The translations under genes and the position numbers were made by a program. Of a stretch of 64,000 nucleotides of DNA, positions 10,075-21,179 are shown one piece after another. Origin of the DNA: Pantoea sp. Ep11b. Its GTDB lineage: Bacteria > Pseudomonadota > Gammaproteobacteria > Enterobacterales > Enterobacteriaceae. The notes beneath the pieces are model-generated. The model saw only the letters and a program-made list of their open reading frames with translations, searched no databases and had not been told where the DNA came from. The stretch spans positions 2,046,001 through 2,110,000 of the forward strand of contig NZ_CP160631.1 of assembly GCF_040783975.1 (NCBI RefSeq), given 5' to 3'. Within the stretch, counting starts at the first letter, position 1. Each line of letters begins with the position of its first letter.

Positions 10075-11157
10075 ATGAAAACCTCTATAGTTGCCAAACT
10101 GGAAGCACTGCAGGAGCGCCACGAAGAAGTGGAAGCGATGCTGGGCGATGCTGGCGTGATCGCCGATCAGGAGCGTTTCCGTGCGCTGTCACGCGAATAT
10201 GCGCAGCTGACCGACGTGAGCCGTTGTTTCCGCGACTGGCAGCAGGTGCAGGACGATATCGACACCGCGCAGCAGATGCTGGATGACCCGGAAATGCGCG
10301 ACATGGCGCAGGAAGAGTTACAGGAAGCGCGCGAGAAGAGCGACGCGCTGGCGCAACAGCTGCAGGTTCTGCTGCTGCCGAAAGATCCCGATGATGAGCG
10401 CGCCTGTTTCGTGGAAGTGCGCGCCGGAACCGGTGGTGATGAAGCCGCCATTTTTGCCGGCGATCTGTTCCGTATGTACAGCCGCTATGCGGAAGCGCGT
10501 CGCTGGCGTGTGGAAATCGTCAGCGCCAATGAAGGCGAGCATGGCGGCTACAAAGAGGTGATTGCCCGTATTACCGGCGACGGGGCCTATGGCCGCATGA
10601 AATTTGAGTCGGGCGGACACCGCGTGCAGCGCGTGCCGGAAACCGAATCTCAGGGCCGTATCCACACCTCCGCCTGTACCGTCGCTGTAATGCCAGAGAT
10701 CCCGGAAGCGGAACTGCCCGAGATTAACGCCGGGGATCTGAAAATCGATACCTTCCGCTCATCCGGTGCGGGCGGTCAGCACGTTAACACCACCGATTCC
10801 GCGATCCGTATTACCCACCTGCCAACCGGCATCGTGGTGGAGTGTCAGGATGAACGTTCCCAGCATAAAAACAAAGCCAAAGCGCTGGCGGTGCTGGGTT
10901 CGCGTATTCACGCCGCAGAGATGGCCCGTCGTCAGGCTGCCGAAGCCAGCACCCGCCGCAACCTGTTAGGCAGCGGCGACCGTTCCGACCGTATCCGTAC
11001 CTATAACTTCCCGCAGGGCCGCGTTACCGATCACCGCATCAACCTGACCATCTACCGTCTGGATGAAGTGATGGAAGGTAAGATTGACAGCCTGATTGAG
11101 CCGATCGTGCAGGAGTACCAGGCGGATCAGCTGGCGGCGCTGGCTGGTCAGGATTGA
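10075..11157 (+). CDS. prfA: peptide chain release factor 1
   Basis: Recognises UAA and UAG in the ribosomal A site and triggers peptidyl-tRNA hydrolysis. 360 aa. The GGQ catalytic motif is at residues 233-235, its Gln being the target of PrmC methylation. The codon-recognition tripeptide P-x-T is PET at 188-190. The stop TGA overlaps the start of prmC by one base (TGATG), coupling the enzyme to its modifying methyltransferase. Confidence 0.98.
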   Translation: MKTSIVAKLEALQERHEEVEAMLGDAGVIADQERFRALSREYAQLTDVSRCFRDWQQVQDDIDTAQQMLDDPEMRDMAQEELQEAREKSDALAQQLQVLLLPKDPDDERACFVEVRAGTGGDEAAIFAGDLFRMYSRYAEARRWRVEIVSANEGEHGGYKEVIARITGDGAYGRMKFESGGHRVQRVPETESQGRIHTSACTVAVMPEIPEAELPEINAGDLKIDTFRSSGAGGQHVNTTDSAIRITHLPTGIVVECQDERSQHKNKAKALAVLGSRIHAAEMARRQAAEASTRRNLLGSGDRSDRIRTYNFPQGRVTDHRINLTIYRLDEVMEGKIDSLIEPIVQEYQADQLAALAGQD

Positions 11158-12011
11158 TGGATATTCGTCACTGGCTGAAACAGGCCGTCGCCACGCTCTG
11201 CGGTGGTGACAGCCCTAAGCGTGACGCAGAGATCCTGTTAGGCTTTGTGACCGGTAAGTCCCGCAGCTGGTTAATCGCCTTTGATGAAACGGTGCTCAGC
11301 GAAGCGCAGCTCGCGCAGCTGGAGAGCCTGCTGGCGCGTCGTGCACGGGGTGAGCCGGTAGCGCATCTGGTGGGTGAGCGCGAGTTCTGGTCGCTGCCCC
11401 TGCGGGTCAATGACGCCACGCTGATCCCGCGTCCCGATACGGAGTTGCTGGTGGAAGAGGCGCTGCGCCATCTGCCCGCAACCCCGGCGACGATTCTGGA
11501 TATGGGCACCGGTACCGGCGCGATTGCGCTGGCGCTGGCCAGCGAGCGGCCCGACTGTCAGGTAACCGGCGTTGACCGGATCCCGGCCGCGGTTGAGCTG
11601 GCAGAGAGCAACGCGCAGCATCTGAGCCTGAGCAATACCCGCTTCCTGCTCAGCCACTGGTTTCAGGCGCTGCCACCGCAGCGGTTTACCCTCATTGTCA
11701 GTAACCCCCCCTACATTGACGCCAGCGATGTTCATCTGGAGCAGGGCGATGTGCGATTTGAACCGCGCAGCGCGCTGGTGGCGGAGGAGGCGGGACTGGC
11801 GGATCTGCGCACGCTCATTGAACAGGCGCCCGACTGGCTGCTGCCGGGCGGCTGGCTGCTGCTGGAACATGGCTGGCAGCAGGGCGAGGCGGTGGCTGCG
11901 CTGATGCGACAGACCGGCTATCACGCCGTTGAAACCCTCCAGGATTACGGCGGCAATCCGCGCGTGACCCTGGGGCAGTTCCCTCCGTCACTGCGCTCTG
12001 AAAAGGATTGA
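11157..12011 (+). CDS. prmC: release factor glutamine methyltransferase
   Basis: Uses S-adenosylmethionine to N5-methylate the GGQ glutamine of RF1 and RF2, which raises termination efficiency. 284 aa. SAM-binding motif DMGTGTGA at residues 115-122; catalytic NPPY at 183-186, diagnostic of amide-N methyltransferases. The start is ATG 11157, overlapping the prfA stop; the TTG one codon earlier has no support from homologues. Followed by sirB2 after two bases. Confidence 0.97.
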   Translation: MDIRHWLKQAVATLCGGDSPKRDAEILLGFVTGKSRSWLIAFDETVLSEAQLAQLESLLARRARGEPVAHLVGEREFWSLPLRVNDATLIPRPDTELLVEEALRHLPATPATILDMGTGTGAIALALASERPDCQVTGVDRIPAAVELAESNAQHLSLSNTRFLLSHWFQALPPQRFTLIVSNPPYIDASDVHLEQGDVRFEPRSALVAEEAGLADLRTLIEQAPDWLLPGGWLLLEHGWQQGEAVAALMRQTGYHAVETLQDYGGNPRVTLGQFPPSLRSEKD

Positions 12012-12013
12012 TA

Positions 12014-12406
12014 ATGGCCGCTTTTTATCCTCTGATTAAAAATCTGCACCTGGCGACGGTGTGGATCACCGTGACGCTGTTCCTGCTGCGTTTTTACTGG
12101 CTGCGGCAGGGGTCGGCGATGCTGACCCGCCGCTGGGTGCGCATTCTGCCGCACGCCAATGACACGCTGCTGCTGGTGACCGGCGTCCTGCTGGTGCTGA
12201 TAACGCACTTCTATCCCTTCACACCGCAAGGAAGCTGGCTGACGGAGAAGCTTTTAGCGGTTATCATCTACATCGCCTTAGGATTTGTGGCATTGAGTCG
12301 CCGTCCACGTACTGATCGCACCCGATGGATCGCTTTTCTGATCGCCTTAATCGCCCTGGTGACCATCATTACGCTGGCGCTGACCAAAATGCCGTTATGG
12401 GGATAG
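12014..12406 (+). CDS. sirB2: SirB2 family inner-membrane protein
   Basis: 130 aa with four predicted hydrophobic segments and an N-terminus (YPLIKNLHLATVWITVTLFL) typical of the SirB/YchQ family. The molecular role is unknown; the family name comes from a Salmonella invasion-gene regulation screen. ATG 12014 follows the prmC stop (12009-12011) directly. Its stop lies one base before sirB1, so the three genes are one transcription unit. Confidence 0.9.
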   Translation: MAAFYPLIKNLHLATVWITVTLFLLRFYWLRQGSAMLTRRWVRILPHANDTLLLVTGVLLVLITHFYPFTPQGSWLTEKLLAVIIYIALGFVALSRRPRTDRTRWIAFLIALIALVTIITLALTKMPLWG

Positions 12407-12407
12407 C

Positions 12408-14097
<1,690 letters not shown>

Positions 14098-14107
14098 GCG
14101 TTGCGGT

Positions 14108-14140
14108 AAAAAAAAGAGCGAGAAATCGCTCTTTTTTTCG
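14108..14140. terminator. bidirectional terminator between kdsA and chaA
   Basis: AAAAAAGAGCGA and TCGCTCTTTTTT arms around GAAA, flanked by A-run and T-run, so it works for both convergent genes. Confidence 0.9.
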
Positions 14141-14157
14141 TCTGTCGCCGGCTGGCT

Positions 14158-15249
14158 CTAGAGCATGATGGTCATCAGATAACCGATAAACAGCGCCAGA
14201 TGCGCGGCGCCGTTCAGCACATTGGTGCGGCCGGTGGAGAAAGAGATCTGACAGAGGATCAGCGACGCCATCATGATCACCATCTGCGGCGGCTCTAGCC
14301 CGAAGATAAGCTCCTGCCCGGTCAGCGTCGCGATGATGGTCACCGCCGGAACGGTCAACGAGATGGTCGCCAGCACCGAGCCGAAGAAGAGGTTCATCGC
14401 ACGCTGCACCTGATTCATCAGCACGGCCTTGATTGCTCCCAGTCCCTCTGGTGAGAGGATCAGCAGCGCCACCAGGAAGCCGGTGAACTGCGCCGGGGCA
14501 TTCATCTCGGTCAGCAGGTTTTCCAGCGTATTGGCATTCATTTTGGTCACGGTAATGACCGCAATCAGATGAACGATCAGCCAGACGGTGTGCCAGAGGC
14601 TGCTGTGTGCGGAAGGCTTGCCATGATGCGGATCGCCGTCATCGCTCTCATCTTCATGCTCGTAAACAAACAGGCTCTGATGGGTTTTGGTCTGGATCAG
14701 CAGGAAGACGCCATACATTGCCGCAGAAATGGCGGCAATCAGCAGCGCCTGTGTGATAGAGAAGTTGCCGCCCGGCAGCGCATTGGGAAACACCAGCACT
14801 AAGATCGCCAGCGGGAAGATCGCAATCAGATACTGTTTGACCCCCGCCAGATTCACGTACTGCGTCGCAAATTTATTACCGCCCAGCAGCAGCGCGAAGC
14901 CTACCAGCCCGCCGGTCACAATCATCACGATTGAATAAAGGGTGTCGCGCATCAGTCCGGGCGCAGCGTCACCGGTCGCCATCAGCGCCGAGATCAGACT
15001 CACTTCCAGGATCACCACGGAGAGACTCAGGATCAGGGAGCCATAGGGTTCACCGAGCCGGTGCGCCAGAACGTCTGCATGACGCACCACGCTGAATGCG
15101 CTGCTCAGAATGGCAATCAGCGCCACAATGTTGATGCCGACCACGACAGGGAATGACGTGTCAGCACCAAAGAAATAGAGTATTCCCAGCGTGATAAGGG
15201 GCAATATCAGCGAGAACTCCTTGTGACGTGTTTTTTCATGTGAAGGCAT
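14158..15249 (-). CDS. chaA: sodium-potassium/proton antiporter ChaA
   Basis: CaCA-superfamily antiporter that extrudes Na+ (also Ca2+ and K+) against protons, important at alkaline pH. 363 aa with about 11 hydrophobic segments. A central acidic, His-rich loop (YEHEDESDDGDPHHGK) is typical. The two internal repeats carry conserved acidic motifs (VVILEVSLISALM and LSPEGLGAIKAV). It is divergent from chaB, as in E. coli. Confidence 0.96.
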   Translation of the reverse strand: MPSHEKTRHKEFSLILPLITLGILYFFGADTSFPVVVGINIVALIAILSSAFSVVRHADVLAHRLGEPYGSLILSLSVVILEVSLISALMATGDAAPGLMRDTLYSIVMIVTGGLVGFALLLGGNKFATQYVNLAGVKQYLIAIFPLAILVLVFPNALPGGNFSITQALLIAAISAAMYGVFLLIQTKTHQSLFVYEHEDESDDGDPHHGKPSAHSSLWHTVWLIVHLIAVITVTKMNANTLENLLTEMNAPAQFTGFLVALLILSPEGLGAIKAVLMNQVQRAMNLFFGSVLATISLTVPAVTIIATLTGQELIFGLEPPQMVIMMASLILCQISFSTGRTNVLNGAAHLALFIGYLMTIML

Positions 15250-15621
15250 TCACCATCCTCTCTGGTTAATGATTATCCGGACACAGCGGATGCTGCTGTT
15301 AAAAATATAATCAGTTTCAGGGTAGTCCGCAGTTTAACTTTTCACCGCCCCGAACGGGAGAAATTTACTACTTTTTACTTAAGCAGCATAACAGCATAAA
15401 GGGGGATTAACCTGATGTTATCTCAATTATTGCGAGGATAATCAGCAGAGAACCACTTTGACTTTCTCAACAATCCGCCATTAAAACCCGCAGAAAACCC
15501 GTTCTGATAGTGAGTTGTCCGGGCTAAAGCGCATTTTTCTGCTTAAGTGACGATAAATCGGGGTTTGCAATCTGCCGGGCCTGCGCCAGGCTTAGCAGGA
15601 ATCCATGACACAGGAGCCGAT
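15250..15621. other. chaA-chaB divergent intergenic region
   Basis: About 370 bases without a supportable gene. It must carry the promoters of chaA (minus) and chaB (plus). An AT-rich stretch lies at 15,350-15,440. I see no hairpin with a T-run and no clear operator. Confidence 0.4.
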
Positions 15622-15852
15622 ATGCCTTACTCAAACCGCAGCGAGTTACCCGACAGCGTTCAGCACGTTCTGCCCGCCCACGCTCAGGATATCTATCAGC
15701 AGGCCTTTAACAGTGCCTGGGACCAGTACAAAGAGGCGGAGGATCGTCGCGGCGACGACTCACGGGAGGAGGTGGCCCACAAGGTAGCCTGGTCCGCCGT
15801 GAAAAAAGAGTATGAAAAAGGGGACGATGATAAGTGGCACCGCAAAACCTAA
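15622..15852 (+). CDS. chaB: cation transport regulator ChaB
   Basis: 76 aa, matching E. coli ChaB in length and sequence (MPYSNRSELPDSVQHVLPAH, then DIYQQAFNSAWDQYK). A small cytoplasmic protein, proposed from genetics to modulate ChaA. ATG 15622 follows CAGGAG at 15,611; the longer open frame adds 25 unrelated residues. A strong terminator follows, so chaC is probably transcribed separately. Confidence 0.95.
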   Translation: MPYSNRSELPDSVQHVLPAHAQDIYQQAFNSAWDQYKEAEDRRGDDSREEVAHKVAWSAVKKEYEKGDDDKWHRKT

Positions 15853-15875
15853 TTGGCCGCTAGCCTCAAAACCGT

Positions 15876-15904
15876 AAAGGGCCAGGCATATCTGGCCCTT
15901 TTTT
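15876..15904 (+). terminator. terminator of chaB
   Basis: AAAGGGCCAG and CTGGCCCTTT arms with a T-run, starting 24 bases after the chaB stop. Confidence 0.9.
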
Positions 15905-16075
15905 ACGTCTGCGCTATCAGGATTATCTGGTTTTTTTTAACCTGCGACCGGAATCACGCTTGAAACCCCGCGCGGAAATAGATTACTGTCGATTAATGAA
16001 CGAAACGCAGTGCCGTTTTGGAGATCATGCTACAGGAGCTTTTCGCAGGACGCCGTTGAAGTTGAGGAGGTCGCA

Positions 16076-16750
16076 TTGCTTACCCGGGAATTTCTATTAA
16101 AAGCGGATTGTAAAACGTCGTTCGGGGATATTGAAGAGACGCTGCTCTGGAGTTGCGAGCAGCGTGCGGCCTCACTGGCAGCCACCCTGGCCTGTCGTCC
16201 CGATCACAGCCCGGTATGGATCTTTGGTTACGGCTCGCTGATGTGGAATCCGATTTTCGAAGCGGATGAAGTAGCCTCCGGCTCACTGGAGGGCTGGCAT
16301 CGGGCGTTCTGCCTGCGGCTGATTGCTGGTCGCGGCACCGCCGCGCATCCTGGCCGGATGCTGGCGCTGAAGCAGGGCGGACGCACCACGGGCCTGGCGT
16401 TCCGGCTGCCGGAAGCGCGGCTGCAGGAAGAGCTGATGCTGCTGTGGAAACGCGAAATGATCACCGGCTGCTATCTGCCAACGTGGTGTGAGCTGCAACT
16501 TGATGATGGACGCAGCGTGACGGCGCTGACCTTTATTATGGACCCGCGCCATCCACTTTATGAATCGGACTCCTGCCCGGAGGCGGTTGCGCCCCTGATT
16601 GCGGCGGCCAGCGGCCCGCTGGGCACGAATGCGCAGTATCTGTTTGCGCTGGAAGAGGAGCTGAGCCGACGCGGTGTGCAGGAGGAGAGTCTGAGCCGGC
16701 TGGCGCAGCAGGTGCGGATGCTGCAGCAGGCCTGGCCGAAGCAGGCCTGA
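16076..16750 (+). CDS. chaC: glutathione-specific gamma-glutamylcyclotransferase ChaC
   Basis: Degrades glutathione to 5-oxoproline and Cys-Gly in the cytosol. The best start is TTG 16076: GAGGAGG ends six bases upstream, and translation then begins LTREFLLKADCKTSFGDIEE, aligning with E. coli MITRDFLMNADCKTAFG. This gives 224 aa. The family signature VWIFGYGSLMWNP and the GRGTAAHPGRMLALKQGG segment are present. Downstream lies a terminator and then the convergent T6SS module; in E. coli the region after chaC leads to ychN and ychO. Confidence 0.93.
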   Translation: MLTREFLLKADCKTSFGDIEETLLWSCEQRAASLAATLACRPDHSPVWIFGYGSLMWNPIFEADEVASGSLEGWHRAFCLRLIAGRGTAAHPGRMLALKQGGRTTGLAFRLPEARLQEELMLLWKREMITGCYLPTWCELQLDDGRSVTALTFIMDPRHPLYESDSCPEAVAPLIAAASGPLGTNAQYLFALEEELSRRGVQEESLSRLAQQVRMLQQAWPKQA

Positions 16751-16756
16751 GCAGGG

Positions 16757-16782
16757 GGGCGCGACAGGGTCGCGCCCTTTTT
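16757..16782 (+). terminator. terminator of chaC
   Basis: GGGCGCGAC and GTCGCGCCC arms around AGG, followed by TTTTT. Confidence 0.88.
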
Positions 16783-16793
16783 CGATCCCGCAA

Positions 16794-18221
16794 TCAGTTA
16801 CCCGGATTAATCAGCCAGGTGCCGGGCTTATCAATCGTCAGGGACTGGGTATGCGTCTGACTGCCATTGCTGACATCGATCCTGTACTGTCCCGCCGCCA
16901 GATTCAGCGCCGCGAATCCGCTGCTGCCAGGTTTCACCTCGACCGGCTGCCCGTTCAGCGCCACGCTCTCGCCGCTGGCAAGTTTAAGATAGACAGTGGC
17001 CAGCGCCGCTGGCACGGCCGCCGCCTGGGGGGCGGCTGGCGGCGTCTGCGCTGCGGCCGGGCGGCTGTTCACCTGCTCCGGTGCGGCGGCAGGGCGGTTA
17101 GCCAGCCAGACAGTGATGCCCACCGCCAGCAACGCGACGGCGGCCAGCGCCAGTAATCCCGGTGACAGCCGGCGCACCGCGCGCGGCGTCACCGGCTCCG
17201 CCGATGCAGAGGCCGGATTCATCGCCATTACAACCGGTGCCGTGACCTCAGCGGGCTCTTCAGCCGGCAGTACAGGCGGCTCGCCCGGCACCGGGAAACT
17301 GTTTACCACCGCCTCGACATCGCTGACGGGCAGGTCGGTGAGGGCGGCAAAGGCATCAATGGTCTGCGGGCGATCGCCAGGTTTCATCGCCAGCGCACAG
17401 TCGATGGCATGCAGCAGCGGCAGGGAGTAGCCCTCGGGCTGGCGCTCTGTCAGCGGCTGATAGTTATCTTCAATGCAGCGCACCACGCTCACCGGCGGAG
17501 GGTTGCCGGTAATCAGGCTATGCAGCACCGCGCCCAGGGCGTAGATGTCGGTCCAGGGCCCCTGTTCGACCTCCCCCTCTTCGCTGTACTGCTCAATCGG
17601 CGCAAAGCCGGGTTTGAGCATGATCTCCGTTTCATCGGAGAGGTTGCCAATTTCTTTGCGCGCCGAGCCGAAATCGAGCAGCACCGGCAGCTGGTTCTCC
17701 TGAATCTGGATATTGTCGAGCGAGATATCGCGATGCAGATAGCCCGCCTGATGGATAGTACTGATGGCACCCAGCAGGGGCGGCAGCAGACGACGGATCC
17801 AGGCTTCCGGGATCGACGCCGGGCTGGTGAGCTGCCACTCTTTCAGCGTCATCCCGCTGTAATAGAGCGTGCCCATATAGGCGGTGCCGTTCTGCTCCCA
17901 GAAGCGCAGCACATGCAGCAAGCCGGGATGGTTAAAGCGGGCCAGCAGCCGGGCCTCCTGTATAAAACTGTTCAGTCCGGCATTAAACAGCTTCTGGAAA
18001 CGCTCACCGCGCAGCTCCAGCGTTAAGTCGGCGGCACGGACCGCCAGTGAAACCGGCATATACTCTTTGATGGCAATCGTGCGTTCGAGCTGGTGATCCC
18101 AGGCACGATAGACGATGCCAAAGCCGCCGCCGCCGATCACTTCTTTAATCTCAAATTCGTTAAAACGGTATCCGTCAGGCAGGGCATTCGGAACGGTTTT
18201 CGGATTATCATTTGCCGACAT
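16794..18221 (-). CDS. T6SS-associated Ser/Thr protein kinase (PpkA-like)
   Basis: 475 aa. Hanks-type kinase domain: glycine loop GGGGFG from residue 30, the ATP-anchoring lysine in IAIKEY (52), HRD at 163-165 (HRDISLDN) and DFG at 183-185. All catalytic elements are therefore present. A Pro/Ala-rich linker, one membrane segment (352-374) and a ~95-residue C-terminal domain, probably periplasmic and ending in a beta-sandwich-like tail, follow. In the P. aeruginosa system PpkA phosphorylates the FHA protein to turn on T6SS assembly. ATG 18221 is preferred for its upstream AGAG. Last gene of the minus-strand module, with its phosphatase and FHA partner two to three genes upstream. Confidence 0.88.
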   Translation of the reverse strand: MSANDNPKTVPNALPDGYRFNEFEIKEVIGGGGFGIVYRAWDHQLERTIAIKEYMPVSLAVRAADLTLELRGERFQKLFNAGLNSFIQEARLLARFNHPGLLHVLRFWEQNGTAYMGTLYYSGMTLKEWQLTSPASIPEAWIRRLLPPLLGAISTIHQAGYLHRDISLDNIQIQENQLPVLLDFGSARKEIGNLSDETEIMLKPGFAPIEQYSEEGEVEQGPWTDIYALGAVLHSLITGNPPPVSVVRCIEDNYQPLTERQPEGYSLPLLHAIDCALAMKPGDRPQTIDAFAALTDLPVSDVEAVVNSFPVPGEPPVLPAEEPAEVTAPVVMAMNPASASAEPVTPRAVRRLSPGLLALAAVALLAVGITVWLANRPAAAPEQVNSRPAAAQTPPAAPQAAAVPAALATVYLKLASGESVALNGQPVEVKPGSSGFAALNLAAGQYRIDVSNGSQTHTQSLTIDKPGTWLINPGN

Positions 18222-18265
18222 AGTGAACTCTCTGTACACGGCCTGCTCGCCAGGCTGCGCGGTAA

Positions 18266-19219
18266 TTAATTGATGTTACGCCAGGCACCGATAGCGGGAT
18301 CGGCCAGATCCGCGTGCAGGGTGTCGATAAGTAACACATTCACTTTTTGCTGTGGCATGAAATAGGGCGCCCACTGGCTGCGCAACGTATCGACTCGTGA
18401 CTTCACAGCGTCAGCATCCTGCTGCGCAGCATTCTTATCCATTTTGATCAACAGGGCACCGTTGAAGCGCCACACATGTTGCCGGGTATCAAAGGGCAGG
18501 ACCAGCCAGCTGTCAGCCGCGTCTGCGCGCGTGACGATCATGCGCTGGTTGTTCGCAGCAATGACCTCCAGCTTGCTGTCCGGAATGTTCAGGCTGGCGA
18601 TGGGATAGCCCTGATAGAAGGTCACGGCCACCGGTGTCGTCTGTTCCGGGGTTGCCAGCATCAGCTCACTTTTACCCTCTGCCCAGCCATCCGGTGAGCA
18701 CTGCTGCTTACTGACGTCCGGTATAAACAGGGTGCGGGCATTTTCATCCCAGGCAGTACGGAAATGGCAGCCGCTGGGAAGATCAAAATGTTGCAGCGGC
18801 GTGCTGTCCGCGGGCCGTGACAGATCGAGCGGCGCGGCGTTGGTGGCACTGGCGCTGGCGGTGGCATCGGCCATCACGATAGGCCGCCAGTTCTGCAGTT
18901 TGCTGGCGCTGCCGCTGGCCAGCACGCCGCCTTCTTTGTTGGTCATCTGCCAGGGCAGTTCATCCAGTAAGCCACACTGATTCGCCAGCAGGGTACCGAC
19001 GCGGGGTAAAAAGGTGGTCAGCACCGATGAATCCTTGCTTTTGCCGGAGACGATGCGCAGGGGCAGCGTCTCTTTACACCAGTCATCAGGCGCTTTGCTC
19101 ACCACGTTGTCGATATAAACCTCCAGCGCCAGGCTGGGGGAGTAGACGACACGATAATTTTCAGCCTGGGCGTGAAAGGCAATCAGCAGAGTCATGATGC
19201 CGGGCAACCACAGTTTCAT
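18266..19219 (-). CDS. exported protein of the T6SS-like module, function unknown
   Basis: 317 aa with a clear Sec signal peptide (KLWLPGIMTLLIAFHAQAEN, cleavage after AQA), so the rest should be periplasmic. The body has several Cys residues and an Ala/Ser-rich linker near residues 120-135. I do not recognise a domain. ATG 19219 is chosen because AAGGA lies just upstream and the signal peptide starts there. Lying between the kinase and phosphatase genes, it may sense or scaffold in the periplasm for the membrane-spanning kinase; that is inference only. Confidence 0.75.
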   Translation of the reverse strand: MKLWLPGIMTLLIAFHAQAENYRVVYSPSLALEVYIDNVVSKAPDDWCKETLPLRIVSGKSKDSSVLTTFLPRVGTLLANQCGLLDELPWQMTNKEGGVLASGSASKLQNWRPIVMADATASASATNAAPLDLSRPADSTPLQHFDLPSGCHFRTAWDENARTLFIPDVSKQQCSPDGWAEGKSELMLATPEQTTPVAVTFYQGYPIASLNIPDSKLEVIAANNQRMIVTRADAADSWLVLPFDTRQHVWRFNGALLIKMDKNAAQQDADAVKSRVDTLRSQWAPYFMPQQKVNVLLIDTLHADLADPAIGAWRNIN

Positions 19220-19233
19220 AAGGATCCTTGGAA

Positions 19234-20010
19234 TCAAAATCGAGGCGGCAGGAAGCGCGCCGAATCAGCCAGTGAATAGAGCAGGGTGGCCTCTTCCGGC
19301 TCACCAATCCAGACCGCCAGGGCGCTGAGATTGTCTTTTTTTATACTGCGGCTTACCGCCTGTTCCATCAGAGCCAGCCACTCTTCACAGGCATTGACCA
19401 TGCGCAGCGCCTGCTCCATCTCACCGCTGGTCAGGTTCAGCCAGAAACCATCGGTGCAGACCAGAAAAGCATCACCATCCTCAAGGGCAATCTCCTGCGA
19501 GAAGCTCACTAAGCGAGGCGGCTCAGCGCCGAGCGCATTATAAAGTAAATTACTGTTAATGCCGGTATTTTCATAGCCCGCTTCTTTCAGCTGCTGCGCC
19601 AGGCTGTGGTCACGGGTGACCTCATGCAGCACGCCACGCCGAAAGTGATAAACCCGGCTATCACCGGCATGCGCCCACCATGCCCGCTGTTTTTCGCGGT
19701 CAATAAACAGGGCCGCCAGCGTGGTGCTCATACGCGAATATTTCGGATTTTTACCCTGTTCCTCATGCAGCGCGACGCGGCAATATTCAATCGCCTGACG
19801 GGTGCGTTCCGGCGTAAACGCCTCACACGCCTGCAACTGGCTCAGCAGGGTGTCACGCACCAGTTGCGCTGCTCTCTCACCGCCGGGCAGACCGGCCACG
19901 CCATCGCAGACCACGAAACAGGCTTTACGCTCATCCAGCTCGGCGCCTGTGCGATCCTGATTCTCATCACGCAGCCCCTGCTGGCAGCGGCTGGCAAAAA
20001 CGATCTTCAT
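19234..20010 (-). CDS. PP2C-type Ser/Thr phosphatase (PppA-like)
   Basis: 258 aa. PPM/PP2C metal-dependent phosphatase with the expected motifs in order: DENQDR near residue 16, VVCDGVAGLPGGE near 33, WWAHAGDSRVYHFR near 114, DHSLAQQL near 136, LVCTDGFW near 181 and KDNLSALAV near 225. In T6SS clusters such proteins reverse PpkA phosphorylation of the FHA protein. The gene overlaps the FHA gene by four bases (ATGA), indicating coupled translation. Confidence 0.92.
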   Translation of the reverse strand: MKIVFASRCQQGLRDENQDRTGAELDERKACFVVCDGVAGLPGGERAAQLVRDTLLSQLQACEAFTPERTRQAIEYCRVALHEEQGKNPKYSRMSTTLAALFIDREKQRAWWAHAGDSRVYHFRRGVLHEVTRDHSLAQQLKEAGYENTGINSNLLYNALGAEPPRLVSFSQEIALEDGDAFLVCTDGFWLNLTSGEMEQALRMVNACEEWLALMEQAVSRSIKKDNLSALAVWIGEPEEATLLYSLADSARFLPPRF

Positions 20011-21143
20011 GCTTCATCCACCCGCGTCTGAGAGTCTTTATACTGATTGACCTCCATGTCATAGGCATGAAGAAAGGCTTCGCCAAACAGCGTGTGGAAA
20101 TCGTCCTCGATCTCGCCAGCGGTTCGCTGATAATTACGGATAAAATAGTCCCACATTGCCGCCTTTTTAACGGTGGAGAAGGGCAGTTTTGACACCACGC
20201 CATCGGCGCGCGCCTGCTCCTCCAGCCGCTGTGGATTAAAGGATTGCAGCATCGCCGCGATAATGGCGCGGATACCGGCAATCATGCCCAGCTGGTGGGC
20301 CTGCAAATCGACCAGCGCATCGCGCACCGCCTGTTCCGGCGGCATAAAGCCAGGCATCTGGCTCTGATACATCTGCATCAGTACCGTTTTGCCGGAGGGC
20401 AGGATCTTGAACGGGTTATTTGCCTCGTTCAGGATCATCGTCATGTCCGCTTTGACGCCGCGCTTGAGGATGGATCGCGACGAGAGCAGCGCCACGGTGC
20501 CCTGCGAGAAGAGGCTTAACATCCGGCCCGTGATGCGCATCTGCTCTTCATCCACCGGCGTGGCGTGGCCGTTGCTTAGCCCCATTCCATCCAGCAGGGC
20601 TGCGATGAGTCTGTCCTGGTCTGCAGGCTGCGTCGTCAGCGCCCTGCGCGGCTCACTGGCCTGCGGATCGATCGCCAGCCGGGCGTCGGTGTGGCGTTCA
20701 TGGCGCGAAGGTGGCGTCTCGCTGACCAGCAGCGACGCCTCGACCTCATGATGTTCGTGGATGCCCAGGGGATTGGCTGGCTCGGCGCTGTCACCGGCAA
20801 ACAGCGCCAGGGGATCGCTCTGTGTGTCCTGGCAGGCGGGATCACGCACCTCCAGGGCATAGTCGCCTATTCGCAGCGCATCGCCATGTTTCAGCACGAC
20901 CTGCATCCCGCGCCCCAGCGTCAGGCCGTTGTGTTCCACCGGCGTGACGCTGCCCTGATTGGTCAGGCGGCACTCGCCATCATGGGAGAGGTGAACCAGC
21001 GCCTGCAGCCGCGAAATTGCGCGTGTTTCATCCGGCAGCACCAGATCGTTGTCCTGACTGCGGCCAATGGTGCCGCCAGGGGGCTGAAACGCGACGCTTC
21101 TGACCGGAACATCCGTAGTGCATTGCACAATGGTAAATTGCAT
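20007..21143 (-). CDS. tagH: T6SS-associated FHA domain protein (TagH/Fha)
   Basis: 378 aa. The N-terminal FHA domain (about residues 20-95) shows the phosphothreonine-binding signature GTIGRSQDNDLVLPD followed by SRLQALVH and the EHNG turn. The C-terminal half carries the T6SS FHA region (QEARADGVVSKLPFSTVKKA type helices). It is the likely substrate of the kinase and phosphatase encoded downstream; phosphorylated Fha promotes assembly at the membrane complex. Four-base overlap with the phosphatase gene. Confidence 0.9.
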   Translation of the reverse strand: MQFTIVQCTTDVPVRSVAFQPPGGTIGRSQDNDLVLPDETRAISRLQALVHLSHDGECRLTNQGSVTPVEHNGLTLGRGMQVVLKHGDALRIGDYALEVRDPACQDTQSDPLALFAGDSAEPANPLGIHEHHEVEASLLVSETPPSRHERHTDARLAIDPQASEPRRALTTQPADQDRLIAALLDGMGLSNGHATPVDEEQMRITGRMLSLFSQGTVALLSSRSILKRGVKADMTMILNEANNPFKILPSGKTVLMQMYQSQMPGFMPPEQAVRDALVDLQAHQLGMIAGIRAIIAAMLQSFNPQRLEEQARADGVVSKLPFSTVKKAAMWDYFIRNYQRTAGEIEDDFHTLFGEAFLHAYDMEVNQYKDSQTRVDEA

Positions 21144-21179
21144 GAGTTATCCCAGATTAGACGGCAAACGCATCCGGCC

